Assembly (NCBI RefSeq): GCF_007860125.1
Contig: NZ_SJPW01000001.1
Span: 496,001-560,000, forward strand
Source of the DNA: Rubripirellula tenax
Lineage (GTDB): Bacteria > Planctomycetota > Planctomycetia > Pirellulales > Pirellulaceae
Direction of reading: 5' to 3'
DNA length: 64,000 nt
Shown here piece by piece: positions 1 through 9,559 of the stretch. A program made the translations under genes and the position numbers. Numbering within the stretch: position 1 is the stretch's first letter; each line of letters begins with the position of its first letter. Under the pieces are notes generated by a model that saw only the letters and a program-made list of their open reading frames with translations, searched no databases and was not told the DNA's origin.

Positions 1-421
1 GGTTTTCAAAGCGAAAGAATTGCCGCCGAGGCACCTCGGATGTGACAACAGAATCGACGACGTCATCACCGATCCAGGCGCCGCGCTGCAGTACCAGAGG
101 TAACAAATCGGGCGCCATAGCGTATTGATCCGCCGTCATCACGACGAAGCGATCATCACTTCCGGTCGCGCCCAATTCGACCGGGTTATCGACAACCCCA
201 TCGAAGCCATCGTCGACGTTGGCAATGCCTGGCAGCCTATCCGCCCCCGCATCGACGCCAACGTAAGCATCAGTTTCAAAATGTTGCGAATGAACCAAGT
301 CCCCCGACTCAACGGGGGTTGTCGCTGTTCCCAACGCCAAACATCTCCAGCCGGCCACCGCAACGAGCGCTACGACCGAAACGGCGGACGTGCAACGATG
401 GTAACGATTGCCGTTGAACAT
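1..421 (-). CDS. Partial exported protein of the pilus/secretion operon (N-terminal 140 residues)
   Basis: An open frame starts with ATG at 421 and has no stop before the left edge, so only about 140 N-terminal residues are visible. Its ATG overlaps the TGA of the preceding gene (ATGA), which implies translational coupling at the 3' end of the pseudopilin operon. Residues 1-10 are polar and basic and about 13-30 are hydrophobic (AVSVVALVAVAGW), so a signal peptide or signal anchor is likely. A segment near residues 68-85 rich in Asp and Gly (NVDDGFDGVVDN) resembles the calcium-binding-like loops in the upstream J-like protein. I recognise no family. Export is inferred, and a role with the pseudopilins is suggested only by position. 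Confidence 0.7.
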   Translation of the reverse strand, partial: MFNGNRYHRCTSAVSVVALVAVAGWRCLALGTATTPVESGDLVHSQHFETDAYVGVDAGADRLPGIANVDDGFDGVVDNPVELGATGSDDRFVVMTADQYAMAPDLLPLVLQRGAWIGDDVVDSVVTSEVPRRQFFRFEN

Positions 422-2838
422 CATTTCCCGAAGTGGTGAACGATTTCCGAGGTTGAAACTTGCTTTGTCGTCGGATCGTAGTTCTCAACGGTGATCTTGA
501 TCGCAGGAAGCTTGACCTCGATCGGCGGCAACGTGTCTCGGCTGACGCTACCGTTGTCAAAGACGGTCGCGTTGGTTTGCGGGTCTGTGAAATCAAATGG
601 CAAGGCGGGCGCCGGTGGTGGCGGAATGGCTACCGGCGGCCCCACGGTGGGTGATATCGTCGCCGCACTTCCGTTGAAGACCCAATAGGTCGCACCGACA
701 TCTAAGGAGTTGATGTCATTCACATTCCCGACCGTAACCGGTGAAGGCCGCCACGTGGTGTCGTAAGAAACTTGGTTCAACGCATCGGTCTCGTAACCAT
801 TCGTCCACGAATCAAAGGTGGGTTGGATGACGAATTGGGCGTTTCGACGGAACAGGCATTTACCACTGCGACGTAGCCCGGGCCAAATTTCCAAGTATCG
901 GTTGTTTGGGAAACCGGGTGCCGCCGCCGGCGGCGGCGGAACAAGCGAGGTGTAACGCATACCCGAGAACGCGTTACTGCAGAGCGTTCCATACTCGTTC
1001 ATCAAGAACGTGCCGCTTCCCGAGTAACTCCCTTCACCACGAACATTTCCACCGGTTTGGAAAAAGTATCCGAGGTCGACAAACGTGCCCCGCGACATCG
1101 GACGCGAGATTGGCCCAGGGATCGTTGCCGTCCGCGAATCAAGGTTGCGAAGCCCGAAGAAGAAATAGGGATCATCGGGCGCAATGGCTCGGTCATCCGA
1201 CAGGATGGCCCCCATCTCGTCCAAGTCGTCGACTGTACCGTTCAGGTCATCGTCAATTCCGGATCGGCCCGGATCCAAGTCAGCACCACCGCTTACAAAA
1301 ACGGGTGCGCCTGTATCAAAGGCTTGAACATCAAACGAAACAATGTTGGTGGCAACCATATCCTCACCCTCCCGGCTTCCGCCGAGGGCGAACTCGGGTC
1401 GCAAGTATCCGTTCAATGTGAACTTGTCGGCAACGCCGCCGCCAAAAAGCGAGGTCGTCGTCGCGGGGGTTCGCACGACACCAGTCGTTAAGAATCGGTT
1501 GGGTGGCGATAGCGCCAACAATGGCATCGAGCAAGCAAGACTGCCCCCGCTGGCACCAAAGCTTGCCGCCGCGGGAACCGATAACGATCCGGGCATCATC
1601 ACGTGCGCGAAGCGGCGATGCGGATCACGAAGTTGTTCAAGGTTGTTGGCCGAAAAGTTTACTGACGGACGCCCCGTATTTACGACCGGTATACCACCAC
1701 TTGTCGCCGACGGTGCCAGGACAAAATCGCGTGCAACGGACAGGTCCATTTGCTGGCTAACCGCAGCCATCCCGACAAGCCAATTGGGTTGATCGATCCC
1801 CGCGTTGTATTCCCAAATCCCGCCCGAAGTTGCCGCTGCTGCCGTGTAGTCAGGCGTGATGAACCGGTCTGCGCGATCGATTTCAAACGCCGACGTCGTC
1901 TGCCTCAACATACATAGGGTCGGTTGATCAGCCCGCATGGTTGTGATCGAGTTTAGCGGGACCGTCGTCGGAGTGTTTTGGAACGAAGCGGCGCGAATCG
2001 ACGCCGGGATATCGTTGAACGATACATTCAGGTCAGGTCGAATCAGCAGCGTGCGGCGATAAAGAACCAATTCGTCGGGATAGCCATCGGAATCGGTGTT
2101 CGCGGTGCCCGTGGGCAGTCCGTTGGAATCCACATCGATGTAGTTCGGCATGCCATCTTCGTTCATCCCGTCCGTTGCAACACCGTTGTCGGTTGCGAAA
2201 GGCGTCCCCGTCGAAATTCGCGGTGCCACCCAGTACACGACTTCGGCATAATCGCTCGTAATCGTTACCGGCTGGAATGCATCGTATCCTGCCGGAACGG
2301 TATAGGCGCCGCCCGCGCTGACGATCGCTACGGCCCGTTGAGCCTCCAAAACGCCCCACGGTACGACGCCCGAGAACGGGTTGCCCTCATCCGCCTTTGC
2401 GGTGAACGCAAGGTAGTCATCGTTATCGCCCCAACGACTGAGCGGCAAATATCCCTGGGCCGTATTTTCCGTAACGTTGGCAAATCCATAGCCAAAGAAA
2501 GATGCCGTCGTCGCTTTCGCTAACGGTCCTTCTTGATACATGAAGTACCCGACACCGTCGTCCGGACGAGTCGGATCCGTCGACGCGGTCACGGCGTTCA
2601 AATCGTTCCGCAATCGGAAATTGATGTCACGCGTATCGCTGCTTAACGAGACGGCCGCACGACTATCACGAACCGTGATCCCGATCAAGCTGAACGCACG
2701 CGTCAAGCTTGCCATGATCAACAGCGTTGCTGCTGTGGCGATCAACAATTCAAGCAGTGTGAATCCCGATCGCTTAGCCGTTATTTTTTCAGTCATCGTT
2801 TTCTTCGTCGGAAAGCGGTTTGGATGGTAAGTCATCAT
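421..2838 (-). CDS. Prepilin-like protein with GspJ/PilW-type leader, about 805 aa
   Basis: A type IV prepilin leader is clear: Lys/Arg-rich start, then GFTLLELL at residues 25-32 and a hydrophobic helix to about residue 48. Gly25 is the expected cleavage site and Glu30 the conserved +5 glutamate. GspJ and PilW minor pseudopilins are usually about 200-350 residues, so this one is two to three times longer. Two acidic segments, near residues 220-260 (DVDSNGLP, NTDSDGYPDE) and 525-545 (GIDDDLNGTVDD), look like thrombospondin-3-type calcium loops. The start at 2838 follows a GGAG that overlaps the stop of the upstream giant gene, so coupled translation is likely. A farther in-frame start at 2859 exists. 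A J-like minor pseudopilin role follows from its place after the K-like gene. Confidence 0.85.
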   Translation of the reverse strand: MMTYHPNRFPTKKTMTEKITAKRSGFTLLELLIATAATLLIMASLTRAFSLIGITVRDSRAAVSLSSDTRDINFRLRNDLNAVTASTDPTRPDDGVGYFMYQEGPLAKATTASFFGYGFANVTENTAQGYLPLSRWGDNDDYLAFTAKADEGNPFSGVVPWGVLEAQRAVAIVSAGGAYTVPAGYDAFQPVTITSDYAEVVYWVAPRISTGTPFATDNGVATDGMNEDGMPNYIDVDSNGLPTGTANTDSDGYPDELVLYRRTLLIRPDLNVSFNDIPASIRAASFQNTPTTVPLNSITTMRADQPTLCMLRQTTSAFEIDRADRFITPDYTAAAATSGGIWEYNAGIDQPNWLVGMAAVSQQMDLSVARDFVLAPSATSGGIPVVNTGRPSVNFSANNLEQLRDPHRRFAHVMMPGSLSVPAAASFGASGGSLACSMPLLALSPPNRFLTTGVVRTPATTTSLFGGGVADKFTLNGYLRPEFALGGSREGEDMVATNIVSFDVQAFDTGAPVFVSGGADLDPGRSGIDDDLNGTVDDLDEMGAILSDDRAIAPDDPYFFFGLRNLDSRTATIPGPISRPMSRGTFVDLGYFFQTGGNVRGEGSYSGSGTFLMNEYGTLCSNAFSGMRYTSLVPPPPAAAPGFPNNRYLEIWPGLRRSGKCLFRRNAQFVIQPTFDSWTNGYETDALNQVSYDTTWRPSPVTVGNVNDINSLDVGATYWVFNGSAATISPTVGPPVAIPPPPAPALPFDFTDPQTNATVFDNGSVSRDTLPPIEVKLPAIKITVENYDPTTKQVSTSEIVHHFGK

Positions 2839-2845
2839 TTCAGGT

Positions 2846-5800
2846 TTACTCCAATCCACTCTTGTAGATCACAGCGTTCTCGGTGTTTCCAGGTTTGCCG
2901 CGTTCGTAGGAAACTGGAATCGAACGGTCAAGGATCGCAGTGCCACGATAGCGAACAGCTTGATTCGTATCGAAACCGTATTCCTGCCCAACCTCGCCCG
3001 ATTGTGCATCCAAGCGGAAGTACCCGACCGTGAACCGCATCAAGAACACGTTGCTATGGTTGGTGGTCAGGTTCGCCAACTTCGCAGCGTTTTGATAGCG
3101 GAACAGATCGATGTGATCATGCAGCCGATCTTCGCGGTGCAGTTCCGACTGCGGACGCTCAAACAGCGGCGTGTTCAAGAATCGCGAACGCCACTCGGGA
3201 TTACCCCCTAGAGCTGGTTCGGTGCGAATGTTGAATTCGTTGGGCAATGGCAACGTGCCGCCAACAAACTCGCGATCGTCCATGTCGGGGTGCGGACGAA
3301 ACAGGCTCAGATCGATCCGATGCTTGTCGTGCTGGCTCGCTAGTCCCTTGTTCGCCTGCAGGTAGCTGTTGAACGACGTCACACCCGCAGCGTTGGGAAC
3401 CAACGGAAATCCTTGAGCCGACATCGGCGCGAACACTCCGACAAATCGCGACGGATAGCGAGGGTCCACTTGGCGATTTTGCAACTCGATTCGAGGTGAC
3501 GACAACGAACCAAGCGGTGTCGTTTGCGTGAATCCCGTTCGCGACTCGATGAAGCCTTTGAAGTTGTAACCGTACGGTGAATCCTGAGTGCTCGCGTACA
3601 GGTTCGATTCCGTTTCGATCGTCGGCAACGTTGACAAGTTGTCAATTTCCGCAAACGTCGAGAAGCCCCAAGCAAGCGATTGATAGACGGAACCATCGCC
3701 GCCAAAACCTGCCGCACCCGATGCCGAGTAGCGAGATGCGTTGGCAGTCCCGTTGTCAGGATCCGCTGGATTTTCGAGCCGGTCGAAATTCGTCACACTG
3801 ACGTTCGTGCCACCGGCAACCGCCGCATAATCGGGCGTCGTGTTGGGGTTGATTTTCCCGGGGACACGATGCAGCGAAATGCTGTTGAAGGGCGGACGAA
3901 GCGTTTCGGTGATCCGATTGAAGTCGACCGATCGGAAACCGGGCGGCGGCGCGCTGACGAAGTCAACCTGCGTCGGCTCCACCCACTTTTCACCGTCCGC
4001 GTAAATGGGTCCCGTATCGGCAAAGTCAAAGATTTGCTCGAACAGCGGACGCGCCACCAACGGGTTGTAACCGGTGTCGAAGCCTAGCAAGTGCGGGAAT
4101 TGAACCGTCGATTCATTCACCGTTGTTGCGGTGGACGGATTCGCGTCCAACACCGTGCCGGGGCCGTATTCCATGCCAAAGCGAACCGTGCTGGATGCCG
4201 ATACCGAAGCAATCTCGATCGGCGAACTGTAATCACGGTCTAGCCAAGGTTGAATCGCGAACAACGTATTGTCTGGCAAACCAACCAGCGAAACCAGGGC
4301 CGGCGGAATGCCCGACGATGCTCGCGGCATTCCCCATTCGCGGTTCAAGTACCCAAACGTTTCGGGGAACGGGGTCGCCGAAAGGTCCAAATTCGCGCCG
4401 GGGCCGGTTTCGTAGGTGGCCGCAGTACCGAGTCCGGTTTGGAATTGATACGAAAAGTGTGCCGCGTTGGGTCCCAACGGTGGTACCAGCGTGCCAGTTT
4501 GCAGCACGTTTTGACGGTATCCCAACATCGAACGATTGACCAACGCCGTTGGTGTTCCGGCAACCGCGATGTGTGCGTATCGATCATTGGAAGTATCCGG
4601 AATCTTGCGACGCGTGTCCATGCGCATCGTGTCGGTGTAAGCAAGGGTCAACGGGTCGACCGGTTCCGGGTTTCCGGCGACCGTGACCGTGCTGCCCAGA
4701 TCTTCATGTCCGCTATACACCGTCAAGTCCATCGAGTGAACATCGACGGTGATGTAGGGATTCGTCGTCGCATCATAGATACGTGTCGGATCCGCCAACC
4801 GTTGCAAGAACAACGTCGCGGCGTCTTGGTGAGTACCACCACCACGCCACCCGCGCGCCAGCAACGGTGCACCGGGCAATTCATCGACCGGTTGGTCAAG
4901 CGGATTGCCCGCCATCCCTTCGGCGTCGTAGTAAGAATCGAAAAGCGGATACGCCAAGTTGCCCGCCCCCGGATTGAGCGTGTCGTTGAGCGTTTCGTCG
5001 AACAACGGTGCCGGGTAATAGGTGATATTCGGATTCGGTGCTGAAATGTTGAAACCGAAATCCACTTGACGATCGGGCTGTGCGGCCAATTGCGTGAAGT
5101 ATTGGTTCCAGTCCGGTCGCACCGGGCGTTGTGCCTGGGCGACAATGGGAAGGATACCGCGGTATCGGAAGTTACCCGGGGCGTCTTCGAAGTACTCGTT
5201 CGACGTTGTCGTGTCGTTCAGGTTGTAATACTTGAACGTCCAAGTGTTGTTTCCGTTGCCGTCAAATTCCAGCTCGAAGCGTTGATCCGACGGGTCATAG
5301 AGGAAAGCGTTCGTTTCGACTACCGATGCCTTCTCGCCAAGACGCGTAACCGTACGCGGCGCGATCACGGCGAACTGTCCCGGCGCCAAAGCGGGCGGCG
5401 CGTTCGGATTGCTGGCCAGGATGTTGCGATAGACTTGCTCGACCGCAACGCCACCCAGCGCCGCAGGGTTCAGTGCGGAAGGATCCAGGTCAGTGAACCA
5501 AACCACACGGTCCAGTACCAAAGAATGGTTATCCATTGGGTCGTTGTCTTCGAATGCCAAGAGATCGCCACCGAGTTCAAAGTCCGCCGTGTGTCGATAG
5601 CGTTCGGTTGCCTTGGCAATATCATCGGGCGTAACGATCGGAGCGGTCGCTGCAGACGGCGGCCAAGGTGAGACCGGTGCTTCGGCGAACGGATCATTCA
5701 CCAAGTCCTTCAAACGACCGGCATCCATCAACCAACGCGGCACGTCATACGGAGACGCTGGCCCCGCCGGTACACCGACGGCCAGTCGCCAAACCGGAGT

Positions 5801-8800
5801 ACGTGCGGTTCCAGTTCCAACCGTTCGCGCCAAGTGAAGCGATTCGGTGTTGATCAGCGGCGTCGTCGCATCATTGTCGTGGTCGTAACCGTAAAGCTCG
5901 TTCGGATACCGAATCGAAAGACTTCCCGTCGGAACCGGAGTTCGCGTATTGAGAAGTTCCACGAACGAACTCGCTTGCGGGATCCGCAACTGGTCAACGT
6001 CCGCATCGGGCGTCGCAGCAGCGGCGGTTCCGTCACGTTCCTTTTCTTCGGGACCCATGTCATTGGCGCCATCGTCGACGCTGGTATCCGCCGTTCGCAT
6101 ATCGTGGAAACTGGATGCTTCGGTGATTTGGATATCTGAAGTTTCCTTGCCCCAAACGGTTTGGAACACGCCGGTGTTGTCGGCCCAACCGTCGGCGTCG
6201 AATGGATCTTCGTCGTAACGGAACCGGGTCATGATCGCGTCATGGTCACGAAAATCGACGACGTTGACCGCCCACTGAGCCAGTCGGCGTGCCGCGTATC
6301 GGTTGGCACGCTGGATTTCGCCGCCAATCGACGCACCCGTTGCCGTAGCAATCGCGCGTGGATTCCCCGCATCAAAACGAAACTGTGGTGGATACGGGAA
6401 GTTGGGAATCAATAGCTCCATCGTAGGATCCAATGCCGCAGGGTCACGAACCAATGCGAACATCAGCGAATAGATGTTACGTGCCAACAATTCTTGAGCC
6501 GTTAAATCGGTGAAGTCATTGGTTTGACTTTCCGGTGCCACCGTCGAATCGCCAAGTGTGGGAACGTAATCCGCGATCGCAGTCGAACTGGGTGCATTGA
6601 ACCCGGGGAAAGCTGCTTCGCTGGCCGTTTCCGCCGGCTCGTCGATGAACTCGGGATAGGTTCCCGCCGTCGCATCCGCACCGTTACCCAGCGGACGGTT
6701 CAGGTTCAGCTTCGTTCCCTTGCGAATCTCGATCGCAAGCATTCGCTTGACCGCCAATTCGGCGGCGTTGCGTTGTGCGGTCGACGCACCAGCCCAACGT
6801 GATGCGTAGCCCGGCATCTGTCGAAGCAAGTCGGCGATGAAGTCCGTCGCGTTTGCGAATCCCATGAATTCAGGATTGCGTTGGCTTCGGCTCTCTGTCG
6901 TGATCTTGGTTTCAAGTTCGTTGTTGCCGTTGATCAAATCGCTTTCCAGCAATTCCAGCAGGCGTGTCCGAACCGCGCCCGCGCCGGGTCGTTTGTAGTT
7001 CAGTACCGACACGAGTTCCGACAACGTGAACGGATCATCGTTGCCAAGCGACGAGCCCTTGGTCGCAATTTCATACGGGTCATTGATCGTTTCATTCATG
7101 ATCAACGGAGTCGTGCCGGGAACGTTGGCATCCAGATTCTGGACGACCAAGTTACCGTTGACGTTGATGTCCAAACGGCTACGACCGTGCATGTCCATCG
7201 GAATCCCCATCGGCGCATTCTGGTCATGCAACGGGCGGCGAACCGGGTGAATCGTTTGACTGACCAAGTCGTCGTCAAACACCGTCAACACGGGCGACGT
7301 CGACGTCTCGTCAACACCGGGTGCCGAAATCGTTTGGCCTCCGCCACCGCTGCGAGCGGACAGAACCTGGAACATCAGGTTTCGATTGTTCATTCCCAGG
7401 AAGAACGGGTTCGGTTCGGTCGTTGGCGTTGCCGTGCTCCACACGAAGTGGTTGGCGCGATAGGGGTCCAGCAACAAACGTGGATTGATTTCGGCGGGAC
7501 CGACACCCAACCCACGACGCATCAAACGCGGCGTTGATGCTGTCGGCGCCGCCTTGTTATCGGCGGTAAAACCTGAGAAGTGACTCGGATCGAGATCGAA
7601 AAAGTTGTAGGCCAACTGAGAGAACGAACCCGCCGTGTTGATGTTGATTCGACCATCAAGGTCTTCCATCAAAGGAGCCACCATCGGCTTGACCAAAGTA
7701 CCGTCCGCCGCAGTGAATGATGGAAGTTGGAAGTCGACCCAAATGCTGTCGGGAACTCCGTCGCCGTCGTTGTCCACATCCCAAGGACCGTTCACCAACC
7801 ATCGGGCCAGACGCAAAATTTGATTCGCATCGCCGTCGGGGTCCAAGGATTCGTTCAAAATTAAAGTCGGATTCGATCCGCTGAAATAGGGCGTGCCGTC
7901 GACCTGTTCGCCGTCGCCATCAAGGTCTTCGGTATTCCCCGAGAACGGCAGCGGACGCATACAAGCGCGTCGCAGTCGCCGTACCAAACGCGCCAACCGC
8001 TGAGCGTCTTGGGGTTGCGACATCGCCAACATTTCGCCGAACGTTCGTGGATTGGCGCCGTTGTTATCGGTTACGGGTTCGTTCATCAGATAGTTGAACA
8101 ATGCCGGACGGTGATACGACGGCACAATCGCTTGATTGATCAGCGCGTTGACGGTCGGTTCACCCGGATGCAGGTTGTTCACGCCAACGGGACGCTCGCT
8201 AGGCTGCCAAGCCAGAAACAAGTTTTCCAGGTCGGCCGCATCGTAGGGTTCGTCCGGTTCGGATCCGATCAGTGGCCCCAAGAAACGTGAGTTCGGTTGA
8301 ACCGCGTAGGATTCATCGTTTTCTACCCAACCCGAATACGGGATCACTGACGCACTTGAACCAGGAATCGGATGACGCGTGTTGCCGAACGAGTCACGAG
8401 GAATGACGGCCGTTAACTGTGAAGTCAACGGATAGGGAGGCACCGCAGCAAAGCCGGCATCGACTCCGCGACCGTTGAAGATTTGTCCGTTGATGACGAA
8501 CTGGTATCCCACGTCATCGGAATCCGAAGTTCCCAATTCAAGCAGATCATCGACCGCACCGATCGTGTTGTACGGTGTTCGTTGGGTTACTCCGTCGTTT
8601 CGATCGACTTCGCCGGGCGCATTGTCCGGGCCCGGACCATACAGCAGTGCCATCGGGAATTCTCGTGCGACCGTCCATAGGTCATACGAGGTTCCATCGA
8701 TCTGGATTTCATCCGTCGGCAATTCCGACAAGTCGATCACAAGGTTGTACTGAAGCATGGACTCGTCGTTCAACGTACCGGCATAGTTCGCCGGCGGTGT

Positions 8801-9478
8801 CGCGCTGCTGTCTTCACCGAACGATCGCACAATGTGGAACGAATGCCCCTTCAACGGGCCTTCCAAGAACGTGCAAATCCGCCCCACATACGCGTCATCG
8901 AACTGCTCGATCGTCCATGGGTCGGACGCTACGGTCGCATTGGGATACACGATCGGACCGTCGTAACCGGCCTGGTTTTCAGGCAATTGCTGCTCGAACG
9001 CGGCGTTTCCGTCATGGTTCCAACGGCTAAATCGCATCGGAAATCGAAACAGCGTCGATTCCAATTCGGGCGTCGTGGCCACGTCATAAAGTTGCCCACG
9101 AACCAGCGGTGCAATCTGGACGTTCGGTGCTCCGGTGCGTCGGTGTGCTACGCGTGTTCGCAATGAGTCGTAACCGTAGAGGTCACCCATCATGTCGTTG
9201 CCGTACGTCACCGAGTTGGGATCCGGGCTGCCGACCAGGACTTGCGTCAGGATTTCCTCCATCAAGTCGTTCGGGCGGCTTGGGGACGTCGCTTGTCGAC
9301 TGATCGAAGCCGACGCTTGCCGAGCCTGGCTTGTGAACACGACATAGGTCACAACCAGGATGCTGAACAATCCTAGCATGCCCAGGGCAATCAGCAGGAC
9401 GATGCCTCGATCGGGACGCCGGCGGGTTAGAGAACCGGTTCGTAGGAAGCGATAGTTTTGTGGAGTAGAAACGTTCAT
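2846..9478 (-). CDS. Giant PilX/GspK-like exported protein, about 2,210 aa
   Basis: The N-terminus has a basic stretch (LTRRRPDRG) followed by one hydrophobic helix at about residues 25-48 (GIVLLIALGMLGLFSILVV), the arrangement of PilX/GspK minor pseudopilins, which lack the FTLxE motif. The rest is predicted extracytoplasmic. Near residue 600 lies DLDGRININTA and near 1876 GKINPNTT, resembling the N-x-NT motifs of GspK. Acidic calcium-loop-like stretches (DLDGDG, DVDNDGDGVPDS) lie at about 520-575. GspK is normally about 300-350 residues, so this is roughly six times longer. The start at 9478 has GAGGG six bases upstream; an alternative ATG at 9538 has its purine run only two bases away. It is the longest gene in the window. 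Assignment to GspK/PilX rests on leader, motifs and gene order, not on a search. Confidence 0.82.
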   Translation of the reverse strand: MNVSTPQNYRFLRTGSLTRRRPDRGIVLLIALGMLGLFSILVVTYVVFTSQARQASASISRQATSPSRPNDLMEEILTQVLVGSPDPNSVTYGNDMMGDLYGYDSLRTRVAHRRTGAPNVQIAPLVRGQLYDVATTPELESTLFRFPMRFSRWNHDGNAAFEQQLPENQAGYDGPIVYPNATVASDPWTIEQFDDAYVGRICTFLEGPLKGHSFHIVRSFGEDSSATPPANYAGTLNDESMLQYNLVIDLSELPTDEIQIDGTSYDLWTVAREFPMALLYGPGPDNAPGEVDRNDGVTQRTPYNTIGAVDDLLELGTSDSDDVGYQFVINGQIFNGRGVDAGFAAVPPYPLTSQLTAVIPRDSFGNTRHPIPGSSASVIPYSGWVENDESYAVQPNSRFLGPLIGSEPDEPYDAADLENLFLAWQPSERPVGVNNLHPGEPTVNALINQAIVPSYHRPALFNYLMNEPVTDNNGANPRTFGEMLAMSQPQDAQRLARLVRRLRRACMRPLPFSGNTEDLDGDGEQVDGTPYFSGSNPTLILNESLDPDGDANQILRLARWLVNGPWDVDNDGDGVPDSIWVDFQLPSFTAADGTLVKPMVAPLMEDLDGRININTAGSFSQLAYNFFDLDPSHFSGFTADNKAAPTASTPRLMRRGLGVGPAEINPRLLLDPYRANHFVWSTATPTTEPNPFFLGMNNRNLMFQVLSARSGGGGQTISAPGVDETSTSPVLTVFDDDLVSQTIHPVRRPLHDQNAPMGIPMDMHGRSRLDINVNGNLVVQNLDANVPGTTPLIMNETINDPYEIATKGSSLGNDDPFTLSELVSVLNYKRPGAGAVRTRLLELLESDLINGNNELETKITTESRSQRNPEFMGFANATDFIADLLRQMPGYASRWAGASTAQRNAAELAVKRMLAIEIRKGTKLNLNRPLGNGADATAGTYPEFIDEPAETASEAAFPGFNAPSSTAIADYVPTLGDSTVAPESQTNDFTDLTAQELLARNIYSLMFALVRDPAALDPTMELLIPNFPYPPQFRFDAGNPRAIATATGASIGGEIQRANRYAARRLAQWAVNVVDFRDHDAIMTRFRYDEDPFDADGWADNTGVFQTVWGKETSDIQITEASSFHDMRTADTSVDDGANDMGPEEKERDGTAAAATPDADVDQLRIPQASSFVELLNTRTPVPTGSLSIRYPNELYGYDHDNDATTPLINTESLHLARTVGTGTARTPVWRLAVGVPAGPASPYDVPRWLMDAGRLKDLVNDPFAEAPVSPWPPSAATAPIVTPDDIAKATERYRHTADFELGGDLLAFEDNDPMDNHSLVLDRVVWFTDLDPSALNPAALGGVAVEQVYRNILASNPNAPPALAPGQFAVIAPRTVTRLGEKASVVETNAFLYDPSDQRFELEFDGNGNNTWTFKYYNLNDTTTSNEYFEDAPGNFRYRGILPIVAQAQRPVRPDWNQYFTQLAAQPDRQVDFGFNISAPNPNITYYPAPLFDETLNDTLNPGAGNLAYPLFDSYYDAEGMAGNPLDQPVDELPGAPLLARGWRGGGTHQDAATLFLQRLADPTRIYDATTNPYITVDVHSMDLTVYSGHEDLGSTVTVAGNPEPVDPLTLAYTDTMRMDTRRKIPDTSNDRYAHIAVAGTPTALVNRSMLGYRQNVLQTGTLVPPLGPNAAHFSYQFQTGLGTAATYETGPGANLDLSATPFPETFGYLNREWGMPRASSGIPPALVSLVGLPDNTLFAIQPWLDRDYSSPIEIASVSASSTVRFGMEYGPGTVLDANPSTATTVNESTVQFPHLLGFDTGYNPLVARPLFEQIFDFADTGPIYADGEKWVEPTQVDFVSAPPPGFRSVDFNRITETLRPPFNSISLHRVPGKINPNTTPDYAAVAGGTNVSVTNFDRLENPADPDNGTANASRYSASGAAGFGGDGSVYQSLAWGFSTFAEIDNLSTLPTIETESNLYASTQDSPYGYNFKGFIESRTGFTQTTPLGSLSSPRIELQNRQVDPRYPSRFVGVFAPMSAQGFPLVPNAAGVTSFNSYLQANKGLASQHDKHRIDLSLFRPHPDMDDREFVGGTLPLPNEFNIRTEPALGGNPEWRSRFLNTPLFERPQSELHREDRLHDHIDLFRYQNAAKLANLTTNHSNVFLMRFTVGYFRLDAQSGEVGQEYGFDTNQAVRYRGTAILDRSIPVSYERGKPGNTENAVIYKSGLE

Positions 9479-9559
9479 CGAACGCCCTCGGGAGATGAGG
9501 TTACGCGGCTGAGAAAAGTTTGTAAACGAAGCGTTCATCGCCTCGGGGTCGTGTGTCAG